A DNA stretch of 63,354 nt from an uncultured Clostridia bacterium (GTDB lineage Bacteria > Bacillota > Clostridia > Christensenellales > Borkfalkiaceae). Of the stretch, positions 1 to 8,381 are shown one piece after another. The stretch covers positions 1 to 63,354 of the forward strand of contig CANQXA010000007.1 of the NCBI GenBank assembly GCA_947627765.1, in the 5' to 3' direction. Position 1 is the stretch's first letter; every line of letters starts with the position of its first letter. A program made the position numbers and the translations under genes. The notes below the pieces were generated by a model, which saw only the letters and a program-made list of their open reading frames with translations, did not search any database and was not told the origin of the DNA.

Positions 1-273
1 TTCGTCGAGGAAAGTTGCTTCCGCGCCTTAACCCGCGTGGGTCTCTCGTTCGTTTCAACGGACAATAAGCCTACGGTGGTTCGGCAAATGGGGTCGCCCA
101 CGGCGGAAATGAATTCCGCCTAAGGCAAGTAATTGGAAAAGGTTTCGGCGAAAATCTTTGCTTCGCAAATCTTTTCGCCGAAGGGTAAGCCTGCTTCATC
201 CCATAGCGGTTTGCCCGCGGACAAAATTGTTCTCAATGAGAAGAAATTTGTCGGAGAAAATCCCCCGTAACGG
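1..273. other. Intergenic stretch with hairpins, no gene seen
   Basis: No convincing coding frame is seen before the first promoter. Two inverted repeats stand out: GGCGGAA/TTCCGCC at about 102-120, and a longer one at 146-180. The second has arms CGGCGAAAA and TTTTCGCCG, an internal TC/TC mismatch, then TTTGC/GCAAA closing on a TTC loop. Neither ends in a clear T-run, so neither is called a terminator. The stretch could be the tail of a structured RNA or an interspersed repeat cut by the window edge. Confidence 0.5.
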
Positions 274-302
274 TTGCGCGGCGGAGGGCGCGGTGGTATA
301 AT
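274..302 (+). promoter_or_regulatory. Promoter for the small membrane protein at 331
   Basis: TTGCGC (274-279), 17-bp spacer, then TATAAT (297-302) with an extended -10 (TGG just upstream). The predicted start is near 309, giving a leader of about 22 nt that carries GGAGGG before the ATG at 331. Confidence 0.65.
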
Positions 303-330
303 AATGACAATCAAAAAACGGAGGGATACC

Positions 331-693
331 ATGGCAAAAAAGTCAACCAAGACCAACGCGCACAAGACGACGGTGCACGCAACAAAATCGAACTACGGGA
401 TCGTCAAAGTGACCGCGTTCTGGGGAATTATCATCTCGGGGTTCGTCGGGATCGTGCTTTTTATCATCAAGTGTCTCGTCAGGCTCGGGATCATCAGCGG
501 AGCGGGAAAGACGGTCGGCAGTGTGATCGGGGTCTTCAACCTGATCGCCAATTTGGCGCTGTTCGTGAGCGTGTTCCTTGCCGCCTATGCGCACTCCAAG
601 ACGAAGGGCAAGACGTTTAAGATCCTCTTTTGGATCTTCGCGCTCTTTGCGCTTTTGGCGATCCTCGGGTTCAACATTTTGGAAATGGTCTGA
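331..693 (+). CDS. Small three-helix membrane protein, unknown function
   Basis: 120 residues. The ATG at 331 is chosen over the in-frame ATG at 274 because the promoter -10 (297-302) lies inside the longer version and GGAGGG sits just before 331. The N-terminal ~25 residues are Lys/Thr rich and probably cytoplasmic. Three hydrophobic segments follow at about 28-50, 62-88 and 98-116. No family is recognised. It is a single-gene unit with its own promoter and a strong hairpin terminator, and it converges on the next gene. Confidence 0.7.
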   Translation: MAKKSTKTNAHKTTVHATKSNYGIVKVTAFWGIIISGFVGIVLFIIKCLVRLGIISGAGKTVGSVIGVFNLIANLALFVSVFLAAYAHSKTKGKTFKILFWIFALFALLAILGFNILEMV

Positions 694-733
694 GCGGGAC
701 CGACCGCAGGACCGATCTTCATGAAAACGCAAC

Positions 734-761
734 GCGGCGCCCCGAACGGGGCGCCGCTTTT
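734..761 (+). terminator. Intrinsic terminator after the 331 gene
   Basis: Perfect 10-bp stem GCGGCGCCCC / GGGGCGCCGC with loop GAAC, followed by TTTT, 40 nt after the stop codon. Confidence 0.85.
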
Positions 762-828
762 GTAGAGCGATATTTATGACGTCAGATAAATTTCCCCCAC
801 ACCATGCCCGAGGGAGAGCGTACAAAAA

Positions 829-858
829 TAAAAAACATCCCCCGCGGAAGAGGGACGT
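829..858 (-). terminator. Terminator for the minus-strand gene ending at 905
   Basis: Read on the minus strand, ACGTCCC and GGGATGT form a stem (one G-T wobble) followed by a run of T residues (the A-run at 829-835 on the plus strand). Confidence 0.6.
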
Positions 859-904
859 TTTCTCGTATCAAAAACGGCGAGCGCGGCTTGCGCCGTGCGG
901 GATC

Positions 905-1795
905 TTATGCCGCGTCGTGGGAGGCGTTGATCATCGAAAGGACGTAGGCATCGGTGTTGACGTCGGCGACGGCAAGGGCGTAGACGGCGAGCGGAATAGT
1001 CAACAGCAGTGCGAAGAGGGGGCTGAGAAGGCACAGCAACAGGAAGACGGCGGCGACGATCAGCACAATGACCGCCGCGGACAAAATGTGCAGGAGGAGA
1101 TTTTTTGCGTTGAGGATGTCTTTGAGGCGCATTGTCTCGTCCCGATGGATGAGCCACGAGGTCATCAGCGAGACGCCGCCCGAGAGCACGATCAGAGCGA
1201 CGGCGACGAGGAGGGAGTAGTAGCGGATGACCGTAAAGAGGACGACGGACGCGACGACGATCACCGACTGCACGACGGGGACGACGGTGTGCGCGATCAG
1301 AAATTTTTTGACGCCGCGCTTTGCGGTGCGCCGCCTGAGTGCGAACCGCGTCGCGAACACGGCGAGCGAGAGTCCGACCGAACAGATCACGCCCGCGGTC
1401 GCCGTATATGCTTTGAGCTGTGCCGCGAAATCGCCGATGATCACGGTGAATTCCGCCTCGAAGCCCTCCGAGGAGGCGTTCAGCGTCTCGAAAAATCCCT
1501 TGACGGTGGTGCGGATCCAATCGGTGCTCAAAATCTGCCTCAAAACGTCGAGCAGACTGCCGTTCCATTTCAGCTGGCCGAGGGCGTACGCCAAGAACTC
1601 GTTGACGGAGACGGAGGACTGCTCCGAGGAGACATGGATGAGTTCGGAAAGACGGGAGAGCAGGTCCCCCGTGCTCTCGATAAGGGCGGCGATCACCGCA
1701 AATCCCGCGACCAAAAAGGCGAGATATACGATCCCCATCGGAATGAAGACGAAAAACAGATTTTTGAAGAAGTTCAAAAGGGCGTTTTTGACCAT
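905..1795 (-). CDS. Polytopic membrane protein, unknown function
   Basis: 296 residues with about six hydrophobic segments (roughly 8-36, 125-150, 165-190, 195-215, 235-262, 262-282) and a soluble stretch of ~85 residues (about 40-125) between the first two, probably extracytoplasmic. No family is recognised. The start is notable: a textbook promoter puts the transcription start on the A of the ATG, so the mRNA would be leaderless and lack a Shine-Dalgarno site. No better internal start with a ribosome binding site was seen. Confidence 0.65.
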   Translation of the reverse strand: MVKNALLNFFKNLFFVFIPMGIVYLAFLVAGFAVIAALIESTGDLLSRLSELIHVSSEQSSVSVNEFLAYALGQLKWNGSLLDVLRQILSTDWIRTTVKGFFETLNASSEGFEAEFTVIIGDFAAQLKAYTATAGVICSVGLSLAVFATRFALRRRTAKRGVKKFLIAHTVVPVVQSVIVVASVVLFTVIRYYSLLVAVALIVLSGGVSLMTSWLIHRDETMRLKDILNAKNLLLHILSAAVIVLIVAAVFLLLCLLSPLFALLLTIPLAVYALAVADVNTDAYVLSMINASHDAA

Positions 1796-1801
1796 GCCGC
1801 G

Positions 1802-1830
1802 ATTATACCACCCTTTGGGGGAGCTGTCAA
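1802..1830 (-). promoter_or_regulatory. Promoter for the minus-strand gene at 1795
   Basis: Minus strand TTGACA (1825-1830), 17-bp spacer, TATAAT (1802-1807) with extended -10 TGG. The sixth base after the hexamer is followed by the A of the start codon. Confidence 0.85.
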
Positions 1831-1913
1831 GCGGAACGGCGCAAGCGGAGGCCGATTGTCACAAAAATAAATGACAAAGTAATAGGAATTTATTGTTTTT
1901 TTCTTCACGATGA

Positions 1914-1942
1914 TTGACAAAGCGCCCCCGAGGTCTTATAAT
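1914..1942 (+). promoter_or_regulatory. Promoter for the cysteine-repeat lipoprotein
   Basis: Consensus TTGACA (1914-1919), 17-bp spacer, TATAAT (1937-1942). Transcription would start near 1949 and the ATG is at 1967, preceded by GGAGGG. Confidence 0.9.
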
Positions 1943-1966
1943 AAAACTGTCGGAGGGAGCGTACCC

Positions 1967-4195
1967 ATGAGAAAACACGGTTTGGTTTGGGTCGCGGTCT
2001 TGACCGTCGCGGCGTTGGGACTTGGCGCCTGCGACCGCTTGGAGATCCGCGAAACGCATATATACGGCAACCTGATCGCCGAGCAAGCCGCAACTTGCCT
2101 CGACGACGGACTGCTCGCCCATTACGTCTGCCCTGATTGCGGCAAGGTATTCGACGAAAACAAGCGGGAGACGACGCTCGAAGCGCTGACCCTTCCCGCC
2201 TTCGGGCACGATTATTATCTGGCGTCCCACGAATTTTCGCCGGACGGAACGGAGGCGACCTTCTACTTCTCCTGCCGCAACGAGGAGGGGGCGGCGGGGT
2301 ATGCGCCGCTCGCGGTCCCGGGCTATGTGGAGCGGACCGCGGCGCGGGAGAACTGCGTCCGCACGACCGTCTTTCACGCTTCTGCGGAATTCGAAGGGCA
2401 GGAATATACCGCCGATCTTACGGTCACCGCGCCCGATCATACGTTGGTCCATTACGAAAAGCGCGAGCCGACCTGCGAGGAAGCGGGCTGGTACGAGCAC
2501 GACCGTTGTTCCGTCTGCGGGAAGTATTTTGCGGCGGACGGAGAAGAGGAGACGGAAAACGAGGCTACCATGTCCGCGATCGGGCATGACTTTTCCATAC
2601 AAAGCGCTGTTACGGAGGGGAAGGCGAGCATGAGATTTGTCTGCCGCCGTCCGTCCTGCGGCGCGGAATTCGAGCAGGAGGCGTCGATCGTAGACGAACG
2701 TTCCTTTAAGGAGGGATGCGAACGGACGACCGTCTACACCCTTTCTTCCGAGCTCTTGGGGACGACGTATGAGGACAGACTCGTCGTCACGGCGGAAGAC
2801 CATGCGGCGGCAGAAGTCGGCGCGCGCGAGCCCACCTGCGAAGAGGCGGGCTTCCCCGCCCATTCGGAGTGCCAAGATTGCGGCAAATGGCTGATCGGCG
2901 GCGAAACGGTCGATCCCGCGTCCGTCGAGATCCCCCCGACGGGGCACGACTATGCGTGGAAGTGCGTCTTCACCGAAGATTTGGCGGGCGCGACCTTCTA
3001 TTTCACCTGCCGCAATGAGGAGGGGACGGAGGGCTACACCCCCCAAGCCGTGCCCGCGAACGTGACGGCGACCTCCCGCAAGTCGGGTTGCGAGCGCACG
3101 GTGAACGCCGAGGCTGAGATCGTGTTCGACGGGAAGGAATACAAGCAAACCGCGGAAAAGACGTTTGCCGATCATACCTTGGTCCGCTACGAAAAGCGCG
3201 AGCCCACCTGCGAGGAAGGGGGTTGGTACGAGCACGACCGTTGCTCCGTCTGCGGGAAGTATTTTAAGGTGAGCGGAGAAAAGGAGACCGAAGAGGAGGC
3301 TACCATGCCCGCGCTCGGGCATCAGTATCGCGGCGAAGCGAGCTGGGAATGGCAATGGGAAGGCTTCCTCGCCGCCTTCGTCACCCTTCACTGCGAGCGG
3401 GACGGCGTGCAAGTCCGCCGCGCCGTGATCACTTGCGACGTGACGGCTCCGACCTGCGAAAACGAGGGGAGCGCGGCGTATACCGCCACCTATACGGAGG
3501 GCGAATTTTCCGTTTCCGACCATAAGACGCAGACGATCGCGGCGGCGGGGCATCTTCTCACCATGAATTGGGTCTGGGAGGACGGTTCGGCGTCGCTCGA
3601 AGCTACTTGCGGACATTGCGCGTACAATGAGAAAGTCGTAGCCACTGTTACGGAGGAGAGCGGCGAGAGCACCTACGGGGCGGAGCGCGTTTTGACGGCG
3701 CAGGCGGAGTACGGCGGGGAGATCTACACCGATACCCGCGCCTATGCCGCGCCCCAAGCCCACACGTTCGGCGATTGGATCGAAGAGATCGCGGCGACCT
3801 GCACCGCGGCGGGCACGCGGGGGCACTACGTCTGTTCGGCGTGCGGGGGCAATTTCGATGAGGACGGCGGAAGGCTGGACAGCCTCGGGATCCCCGCGCT
3901 CGGGCACGATTACGACTACGAGACGCCCGAATGGGAGTGGGTCGAGCTGGGCAGCAGTCTTGCGGCGCGGCTGATCTTCACTTGCCGCCACGATCCCGCG
4001 CACCGCGAGATCAAAGAGGGGGCGAAGATGGAGCTTGCGGGCGCGGACAGCGCGGTGCAGACCGAAGAGGGGCTCTTCCGCGTGTACACCTATTCCGTCC
4101 GCGTGACGGTAAACGGCGAGGAGAGAGTCTACGTCAGGCAATACAGGGTACCCATGCCCGCGTCTCTCCCCCCGGAAGACGATGAGCGCGGCTGA
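1967..4195 (+). CDS. Secreted lipoprotein with repeated CxxC (zinc-ribbon-like) modules
   Basis: 742 residues from the ATG at 1967, which follows GGAGGG; a longer reading from 1910 would run through the promoter. A signal peptide with lipobox LGAC predicts a lipid-anchored surface protein. The body repeats a module of the form PTCxxxGxxxHxxCxxCGKxF...GHDY, with CxxC pairs near residues 54, 181, 301, 426 and 623, plus one degenerate copy near 490-520 without the second pair. Beta-rich ~75-residue segments of Ig-like appearance lie between them. Such cysteine-repeat modules are common in surface proteins of gut Clostridia, but their ligand is unknown. The last 14 bases overlap the next gene, suggesting translational coupling to the heparinase-like protein. 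Confidence 0.8.
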   Translation: MRKHGLVWVAVLTVAALGLGACDRLEIRETHIYGNLIAEQAATCLDDGLLAHYVCPDCGKVFDENKRETTLEALTLPAFGHDYYLASHEFSPDGTEATFYFSCRNEEGAAGYAPLAVPGYVERTAARENCVRTTVFHASAEFEGQEYTADLTVTAPDHTLVHYEKREPTCEEAGWYEHDRCSVCGKYFAADGEEETENEATMSAIGHDFSIQSAVTEGKASMRFVCRRPSCGAEFEQEASIVDERSFKEGCERTTVYTLSSELLGTTYEDRLVVTAEDHAAAEVGAREPTCEEAGFPAHSECQDCGKWLIGGETVDPASVEIPPTGHDYAWKCVFTEDLAGATFYFTCRNEEGTEGYTPQAVPANVTATSRKSGCERTVNAEAEIVFDGKEYKQTAEKTFADHTLVRYEKREPTCEEGGWYEHDRCSVCGKYFKVSGEKETEEEATMPALGHQYRGEASWEWQWEGFLAAFVTLHCERDGVQVRRAVITCDVTAPTCENEGSAAYTATYTEGEFSVSDHKTQTIAAAGHLLTMNWVWEDGSASLEATCGHCAYNEKVVATVTEESGESTYGAERVLTAQAEYGGEIYTDTRAYAAPQAHTFGDWIEEIAATCTAAGTRGHYVCSACGGNFDEDGGRLDSLGIPALGHDYDYETPEWEWVELGSSLAARLIFTCRHDPAHREIKEGAKMELAGADSAVQTEEGLFRVYTYSVRVTVNGEERVYVRQYRVPMPASLPPEDDERG

Positions 4196-5690
4196 GACGG
4201 ACGCTCTTCTTTGCTCTCTTTTGGAGGGCGGGACGGGCGCGATCGACTATGAAACGTATGCAAAGACGGGTTCCCGCCTCGAATTCGAGCGCGGATATTT
4301 TCGCCGCAGGCAGGCATTGACCGTCGCGGCGCTTCTTTTTTTCCGCACGGGCAGGGAGGACTTGCTTTCGAGAGCGGACGGGCTCATCTCCGCCGTCCTG
4401 TCCGAGCCCTATTGGGCGCACCCCGCCCACCTTTCGGGAAGATGTCTGCCCGGGCGGGAGATCGACCTCTTCTCGGCGCAGACGGCGTTCATGCTCGCCG
4501 AACTTTCCGCCTATCTTCCCCTCGGCGCCGGACGAAAGGAGGAGATCGCGCGCGCCCTCGGGGAGCGGATCGTCCGTCCCTTCGAGGAGGGCTCGTTCGG
4601 ATGGGAAAATGCCGAGAATAATTGGCTCGCCGTCTGCATGGGAAACGTCGCGGGAACGCTGTATTATGCGGACAGGGGTGCCTTTTTGCGGCAACGTGAA
4701 CGGCTCAAAGAGGGGCTTTTGCGCTACCTTGCCTCGCTCGGCGGCGACGGATTCTGCCCCGAGGGGATGGAGTATTGGAACTTCGGATTCGGGACGTTCG
4801 TCTGGATCTCCGCCCTCCTCTTTCCCGAGCTTCTTTGCGATCCGCGGGCGAAGGCGGCGGCGACCTATCCGCAACACGTTTTTTTGACGGGAAATACCGT
4901 CGCGAGCTTTTCGGACTGCCCCATGTCCGCAAGGGCGGACCGCGCGCTCGCTTCCTTCCTCGCCGAGACATACCGTATCCCCCCGCTGACCGATGAGGAA
5001 ACTTATCTTCGCGGCGAGGACTGCCCCTATCTTTGGCTCTCGCGGACGGTGAAGTACGGCGTCTCCACAGCCGCGGAAAGGACCCGTGAAGACGGCGTTT
5101 TTCCCGCCGCCGCGGTCTCCGTATTCCACGGGAAGAACTTCTCCGTCGCATTCAAGGCGGGGGACAACGGACAGCCGCACAACCACAACGACGTCGGCTC
5201 CTTCATCCTCTCCACGGCGCGCGGACAGGTCTTTGCCGACCTCGGCCAGCCCCTCTACGACCGCGACTATTTCTCCGACAGGCGGTACGAAACGCTTGCG
5301 GCGTCGTCCTTCGGCCACAGCGTGCCCATCGTCAACGGCAGAGGGCAGAGCGCGGGCGGAAGATTTCGCGGCGTCCTCTCGCGGGACGGGCTCAGCGCTC
5401 AGATCGGCGGCGCCTATGAAACCTGTAAGAAGTTGGTCCGTACCATAAGCCTCCGCGAAAAGGGGATCGTCCTCCGCGACGAATTTTCCCCCGAGGATGA
5501 GATCGTGGAGCGGTTTGTCTCCCCCTTCCCGTCCGTCGCCGCCGGGATCCGCACCCCGCTCACGCCCAAAATCAGCGAGGCGGAGTGGAGGGACCACGGC
5601 GGGACCGCGCGGAAGATCTTTCTCATCGATTACGCCGTTCCGAAGGGTGCAACCGCCGCGGAATTTACGATCGACGTTCAAGACGAATGA
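4182..5690 (+). CDS. Heparinase II/III family protein
   Basis: 502 residues. An alpha-helical N-terminal half (about 1-280) precedes a beta-rich C-terminal half. The family signature GDNGQPHNHNDVGSF lies near residues 326-340, followed by FADLGQPLYDRDYF and a conserved SSFGHSVPIVNG region, as in heparinase II/III-like polysaccharide lyases. Tyr, His and Asn residues in these blocks are the expected catalytic and metal-site residues. No signal peptide is visible, so it probably acts on imported oligosaccharides; the substrate cannot be told from sequence. It starts inside the end of the upstream lipoprotein gene (14-bp overlap) and ends at a palindromic terminator that includes its stop codon. 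Confidence 0.8.
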   Translation: MSAAETDALLCSLLEGGTGAIDYETYAKTGSRLEFERGYFRRRQALTVAALLFFRTGREDLLSRADGLISAVLSEPYWAHPAHLSGRCLPGREIDLFSAQTAFMLAELSAYLPLGAGRKEEIARALGERIVRPFEEGSFGWENAENNWLAVCMGNVAGTLYYADRGAFLRQRERLKEGLLRYLASLGGDGFCPEGMEYWNFGFGTFVWISALLFPELLCDPRAKAAATYPQHVFLTGNTVASFSDCPMSARADRALASFLAETYRIPPLTDEETYLRGEDCPYLWLSRTVKYGVSTAAERTREDGVFPAAAVSVFHGKNFSVAFKAGDNGQPHNHNDVGSFILSTARGQVFADLGQPLYDRDYFSDRRYETLAASSFGHSVPIVNGRGQSAGGRFRGVLSRDGLSAQIGGAYETCKKLVRTISLREKGIVLRDEFSPEDEIVERFVSPFPSVAAGIRTPLTPKISEAEWRDHGGTARKIFLIDYAVPKGATAAEFTIDVQDE

Positions 5691-5712
5691 GGGGGATCCC
5701 CCTCTTTTTTTG
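5689..5712 (+). terminator. Terminator overlapping the heparinase stop codon
   Basis: Palindrome GAGGGGGATCCCCCTC (5689-5704) followed by eight T residues. The first two bases of the stem are the last two bases of the TGA stop. Confidence 0.85.
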
Positions 5713-5868
5713 CGTCCGCGGACGGGGACCCCTTGCGGCGGGGAAAGGCGTTCGGAGGAAAAGCGTAAAAAATGAAAATAATTTTCCGAAAATTGAGAAT
5801 TTTGCGAACTATTTGGCGTCAAAATATTGAAAACCCAACAAAAAATGAAAAAATTTTTTTTGAAGCTA

Positions 5869-5897
5869 TTGACAAAAAGTCCATTCGAGGGTACAAT
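5869..5897 (+). promoter_or_regulatory. Promoter of the phosphodiester-glycosidase operon
   Basis: TTGACA (5869-5874), 17-bp spacer, TACAAT (5892-5897). An A-run and T-run directly upstream resemble an UP element and are shared with the promoter at 16650. Confidence 0.85.
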
Positions 5898-5936
5898 GAG
5901 CTCGTCTTTATATAGTAATATCCCTCGGAGGACCGT

Positions 5937-7319
5937 ATGGAAAGAAAAGTAAGAAGGCTCGCACTGTTTGCGGCGGCGGCTCTCGCGGCGCTCTCGCTCG
6001 CAGGTTGCGGCGGGAAGGAACCCCCCGCGACGCCCCCTCCCCCCGAAGATGAGGAGACTGCCGTGACCTATCGCAAGGGCTATACGCCCACGGCGTTTTC
6101 GGGCAACGTCACGAACGAGACGGAGAAGCTCGGCGAGGGCGTGCGGCTCGTCAAGAATACCGTCGTCAAGACAAACGGCGATACGAGCGTCGTCTACACG
6201 GTCGAAATCGATCTCAAAAAGGCGACGGTCCGCGCGGGAACGAAGGACAACGCCGCGTTCGGCTTCGGTTGGCAGAAAGCGGCGCCCTATTCTACGGCGC
6301 AGGCGTGGGAAAGCGCGACGGGCGGCAAGGTCTATGCGTCGATCAATGCGGATTTCTTCGGCGGTACCACCGTCAACGCCTTCGTCAAGGACGGCTGTAT
6401 CATCAAAGCGGGGCACAACGATAAGGGCGGGTACGACTACGCCAACGAAGACAACGACATTCCCGCTTCCGCGCCCTTCCTCTTCGGCGTGAAGGGGGAC
6501 GAGGCACAGCTGATGCCCATCATCGACGTCGAGGGCGACCCTACCGATCCCGCAGTGAAACAGCAGATCGTCACCGCGAAGCTCTCCTATCTCGTCGAGG
6601 ACGGAAGGTCCCAATATACCGTTTCGGAGAACGGAAAAGCCACGAGCGAGACGATCAACCTGCTCACGGAGGGGAGCGGGCGCCAGAGCATGGGCTACGC
6701 CGTAAAAGTGGATACGAGCAAGGGCTTCCGCGACATGGTAGTGCTTGAAACGGTGAAGGTGGAAGGCACCACGACGTTTACGGCGGGCGAAGGGTACGCC
6801 TATTTGCAGACGACGGGCTCGCAGAGCGCACCCGCCAAGTATTTGTCCAAACTCGCAGAAGGGGATACGGTCAGCCTCTCGGTGACCTCTCCCGACGGCT
6901 CGTGGACGGGCTTCGAGACCATTCTCGGTTGCCGTCATACCCTCGTGGAAGGCGGAAAGATCGCGTCCACCGTCGCCCTCGAGTCCTCCAACGGCGCGAA
7001 GAGCCCCGACGTCCCGCGCACCGCGGTGGGACTGCTCGACCGCAACACCGTCGTCGTCTTCGCGGTCGAATCGATGTACTACGGCGGAAGGGCGGCGGAG
7101 GGGGATCCCCATGGCATGAACCTTGCCGAGCTCGCGGAATTCGCCTATTTTTACGGGTGCGACGTCGCGGCGAACTTCGACGGCGGCGGCTCGACCCAGC
7201 TGGTTGTCCACGGCGATGCGGCGGCGCGGGTCGTCGTCCGCTCGAGCGATACGGGTTCGGCGGACCTCTTGTCTACCCGCCTTGTGATGAATTCCCTGCT
7301 CGTCACCGAGAAAAAGTGA
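5937..7319 (+). CDS. Phosphodiester glycosidase (NAGPA) domain lipoprotein
   Basis: 460 residues. Signal peptide with lipobox SLAGC followed by a Pro/Glu-rich linker, so probably lipid-anchored outside the cell. The C-terminal part carries the features of the NAGPA/phosphodiester glycosidase family (PF09992): RTAVGLLDRNTVVVF and near residue 411 the hallmark NFDGGGSTQLVV. The mammalian relative removes GlcNAc from a GlcNAc-phosphate-mannose diester; bacterial members act on sugar phosphodiesters or are uncharacterised. It is the first gene of an operon that also encodes an SGNH hydrolase, a ROK kinase and a GH20 enzyme, which fits an amino-sugar substrate. The start follows GGAGG at proper spacing. 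Confidence 0.8.
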   Translation: MERKVRRLALFAAAALAALSLAGCGGKEPPATPPPPEDEETAVTYRKGYTPTAFSGNVTNETEKLGEGVRLVKNTVVKTNGDTSVVYTVEIDLKKATVRAGTKDNAAFGFGWQKAAPYSTAQAWESATGGKVYASINADFFGGTTVNAFVKDGCIIKAGHNDKGGYDYANEDNDIPASAPFLFGVKGDEAQLMPIIDVEGDPTDPAVKQQIVTAKLSYLVEDGRSQYTVSENGKATSETINLLTEGSGRQSMGYAVKVDTSKGFRDMVVLETVKVEGTTTFTAGEGYAYLQTTGSQSAPAKYLSKLAEGDTVSLSVTSPDGSWTGFETILGCRHTLVEGGKIASTVALESSNGAKSPDVPRTAVGLLDRNTVVVFAVESMYYGGRAAEGDPHGMNLAELAEFAYFYGCDVAANFDGGGSTQLVVHGDAAARVVVRSSDTGSADLLSTRLVMNSLLVTEKK

Positions 7320-7343
7320 TCCGCGGCGGGAACAGGTACGGAC

Positions 7344-8381
7344 ATGACATTTTACAGCGCAAAACACCCCGGATTCGGGAAGTTCGGCTCCACCGCTCTC
7401 GGCGAGGAAGGGTACTTCCGCTTGACCGCGGCGGAGCGGGACAGGATCCGCCCCATCAACGACGCCGTCGCGTGGCTTGCGGGTCACCCCGCGGGGATCT
7501 CCCTCCGCTTCGAGACCGACTCCGCCCACATTTCCGTGCGCGTGAAACTTCGTGAGCCCTTCAATATGACCAACCTCACCCAGATCGGGCAGTGCGGTTT
7601 CGACCTCTATGTCTATGACGGGCGCGTGCACGGGTTTGCCCTCCACGAGACGGTGCGGTACGACTTCGGCGCGACGGAGTACGAAGTCCCGCTCTCCCAT
7701 TTCGGAGAGGCGCCGCGCGTCATGCGGAAGTACATCTTAAACTTCCCCCTCTATCAGACGGTGGACTCCCTCGAGATCGGGTTGGACGAAGACGCCGCCC
7801 TGTCCCCCTTCGGCTTCGGCTGTGGGGAGCGGATCGTTGTCTACGGCACGAGCATCGTACAGGGTTGCAGCGCCTCCCGCCCCGGCATGGCGCCGACTTC
7901 CATCCTCTCCCGTGCGCTCGACGCGGAAGTTTTGAATCTCGGATTTTCGGGCGCGGCGTTCATGGAACGGGAGATGGGGGAGATCGCGGGGGACCGCAGA
8001 CCCGACGTCTTCCTCATAGACGCCGAGCCGAACGCGGGCGTAGACGAACGCATGGAGCAGAATGCAGGCGCCTTTCTCGACGCCTTTTTCGAACGCGCTC
8101 CCGACGCGAGGACCGTCCTCTTTTCGAGGATCCTCTTCGCGCTCGATCTCTATGACGAGGCGCGCGCCAAGCTCCGCGATCACTACATTGTCTTTTTGAA
8201 AGAGCTTACAAAGAAGTACAAAAAGCTGGGTTGCCGCATCGCCTTTGCGGACGGTTCCAAGATCTTCCGCGGCAACTTTACGGAATACACCGCGGACGGA
8301 ATTCACCCCGACAGCGCGGGCATGGTATGCCTTGCGCGTGCCTATGAGCGGGAGATCCGTAAAATGGGAGGAGTCAAATGA
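7344..8381 (+). CDS. SGNH/GDSL-type hydrolase
   Basis: 345 residues. A beta-rich N-terminal domain (about 1-150) precedes an SGNH hydrolase domain. The catalytic Ser is likely in GTSIVQG (near residue 170), block II Gly in NLGFSGAAF (near 197-201), and the Asp-His pair in DGIHPDS (near 318). Families with this layout deacetylate or de-esterify glycans. No signal peptide is seen, so a cytoplasmic esterase/deacetylase acting on imported sugars is likely (inference). The gene starts 24 bases after the lipoprotein and overlaps the next gene by ATGA. Confidence 0.8.
   Translation: MTFYSAKHPGFGKFGSTALGEEGYFRLTAAERDRIRPINDAVAWLAGHPAGISLRFETDSAHISVRVKLREPFNMTNLTQIGQCGFDLYVYDGRVHGFALHETVRYDFGATEYEVPLSHFGEAPRVMRKYILNFPLYQTVDSLEIGLDEDAALSPFGFGCGERIVVYGTSIVQGCSASRPGMAPTSILSRALDAEVLNLGFSGAAFMEREMGEIAGDRRPDVFLIDAEPNAGVDERMEQNAGAFLDAFFERAPDARTVLFSRILFALDLYDEARAKLRDHYIVFLKELTKKYKKLGCRIAFADGSKIFRGNFTEYTADGIHPDSAGMVCLARAYEREIRKMGGVK

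Noticed and set aside
1-273. RNase P RNA or other known RNA fragment
   Set aside because: GAGGAAAG near position 8 recalls RNase P, but the other conserved regions and spacing do not fit.
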